From an uncultured Bacteroides sp. (lineage in GTDB: Bacteria; Bacteroidota; Bacteroidia; Bacteroidales; Bacteroidaceae), in the NCBI GenBank assembly GCA_900551645.1, contig URWP01000137.1, positions 1-7,348 of the forward strand: 7,348 nt of DNA, in the 5' to 3' direction. Below, piece after piece: positions 6,391 through 7,348 of this stretch (within the stretch, counting starts at the first letter, position 1; each line of letters begins with the position of its first letter). The notes under the pieces were generated by a model. The model did not search any database, had not been told where the DNA came from, and saw nothing but the letters and a program-made list of their open reading frames with translations. Made by a program: the position numbers and the translations under genes.

Positions 6391-7348
6391 ATGAGATTCA
6401 TTCACACGATTTGTCTTTCGCTGATATTATCGGCAAGTTCATTTTATACAGGAATATCTGCACAAACTACTGACAGCTATTTCTTACATACCGTTTCCAA
6501 AGGCCAGAGCCTTTATTCCATCGCCAACATGTATGACACCACGGTAGATGAGATTGTACGTTTGAATCCGGGAAGTGACACACAAATCAATACCGGACAA
6601 GCCTTGAAGATTCCCCAAAGACAAAAAACAGCAGGCGACGATCGTTCCAAGTCTTTCCATACCATTCAACCCGGTGAAACCCTTTATCAGCTGACCGTCA
6701 AATACAAGGTATCGGCCAAAGACATCTGCGCCGCTAATCCCGGACTGAGTGCCAGCAATTTCAGAATCGGTCAAGTCATTGTTATTCCTGCCGGCTCCAC
6801 AACGACAGAGACGGCACAGTCATCGCCGGAACAGTCGGCTACGAATAAAAAGGAACAGACCTGGAAAGAAATGCACAAGGTAGAGCGGAAAGAAACCATC
6901 TTCAGCATCAGCCAGGAATACGGTATCACCCAAGAGGAACTGATTGCGGCCAATCCTGAACTCCGTACACAGAAACTGAAAAAAGGAATGTTCCTGTTTA
7001 TTCCTTATCCGAAAACCGAAACACAGGAAAAAACACCGGCTACTCCTACAACAGTTCCTACCAACGAAGAACTATTCAATGAAAGCCAGTTCGAACGGAA
7101 AAGCATTCATACGATCAAAGCTGCCATACTTCTCCCCTTCATGATTGGAACAGACAACAAAGACGAACAACAACGTATGACCGAATATTATGAAGGAGTT
7201 CTGCTTGCTCTTAACGAACTGAAAGCACAGAACGTATCGGTAGACCTTTATACGTATGACACCAAAGGAAACACAGCTACACTCAATGGGATTCTGAACA
7301 AAGGAGAACTGAAGAACATGGATATCATCATCGGAGGTGTACGGACTG
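6391..7348 (+). CDS. Exported LysM (x3) and PBP1-like domain protein, 3' end outside window
   Basis: The reading frame is open from the ATG at 6391 to the window edge (319 complete codons, no stop), so only the N-terminal part is seen. A signal peptide (MRFIHTICLSLILSA..., likely cut after ISA at 24) sends it to the periplasm. Three LysM domains follow: about 32-75, 89-133 and 162-205, each with the typical start (HTVSKGQSLYSIA, HTIQPGETLYQLT, HKVERKETIFSIS), a central N or NP, and a final G..L.IP. LysM binds peptidoglycan glycan chains. A Thr/Pro/Glu-rich linker (about 206-236) leads to a segment from about 242 (KAAILLPFM, then YYEGVLLALNEL and VDLYTYDTKGN) that looks like the start of a type I periplasmic binding fold, as in amino-acid ABC binding proteins. 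This fusion is a known Bacteroidota architecture; its ligand and partners are not known to me. It is divergent from uvrA and has its own promoter and ribosome-binding site. Confidence 0.92.
   Translation, partial: MRFIHTICLSLILSASSFYTGISAQTTDSYFLHTVSKGQSLYSIANMYDTTVDEIVRLNPGSDTQINTGQALKIPQRQKTAGDDRSKSFHTIQPGETLYQLTVKYKVSAKDICAANPGLSASNFRIGQVIVIPAGSTTTETAQSSPEQSATNKKEQTWKEMHKVERKETIFSISQEYGITQEELIAANPELRTQKLKKGMFLFIPYPKTETQEKTPATPTTVPTNEELFNESQFERKSIHTIKAAILLPFMIGTDNKDEQQRMTEYYEGVLLALNELKAQNVSVDLYTYDTKGNTATLNGILNKGELKNMDIIIGGVRT

Overview
The window looks like a chromosomal housekeeping segment from a Bacteroidota bacterium, most likely a gut Bacteroidales such as Bacteroides or Phocaeicola. 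Three things point there. The intergenic DNA is AT-rich and carries promoters of the Bacteroidota type (-33 TTTG, -7 TAnnTTTG). Strong Shine-Dalgarno sites are mostly absent. The protein set (a UvrA with a Bacteroidota-like variant zinc finger, a LysM plus PBP1 fusion, and a trypsin-fold/TPR protein) is typical of that phylum. No mobile element, tRNA, rRNA, CRISPR array or phage gene is visible.

Layout, left to right. (1) 50-1747 (+): an exported protein with a degenerate trypsin/HtrA-like domain followed by TPR repeats, ended by a clear intrinsic terminator (1780-1816). (2) 1748-2087: a 340-base gap. It holds the terminator, then four 16-bp imperfect dyads at an exact 22-bp period (1838-1919) whose arms change in a compensated way, then a weak candidate promoter. 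(3) 2088-2876 (+): an M48-family zinc metalloprotease lipoprotein with an intact active site. (4) 2888-2918: a strong hairpin between convergent genes, probably a shared terminator. (5) 3434-2946 (-) and 6313-3476 (-): a ybaK-type Cys-tRNA(Pro) deacylase directly downstream of uvrA, probably co-transcribed with it. (6) 6314-6390: a compact divergent promoter region. (7) 6391 to the window end (+): the 5' part of a gene for an exported protein with three LysM domains and the start of a PBP1-like ligand-binding domain.

Three of the five protein genes act in the cell envelope (TPR/pseudoprotease, M48 lipoprotein protease, LysM-PBP1). The other two act in the cytoplasm on nucleic-acid quality control (nucleotide excision repair and editing of mis-charged tRNA). 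I see no evidence that these form one dedicated pathway, and I do not see a large undescribed system. The most unusual signals are the 22-bp-period dyad array in the 1748-2087 gap, the apparently inactive protease domain of the first gene, and the interlocked divergent promoters between uvrA and the LysM gene.
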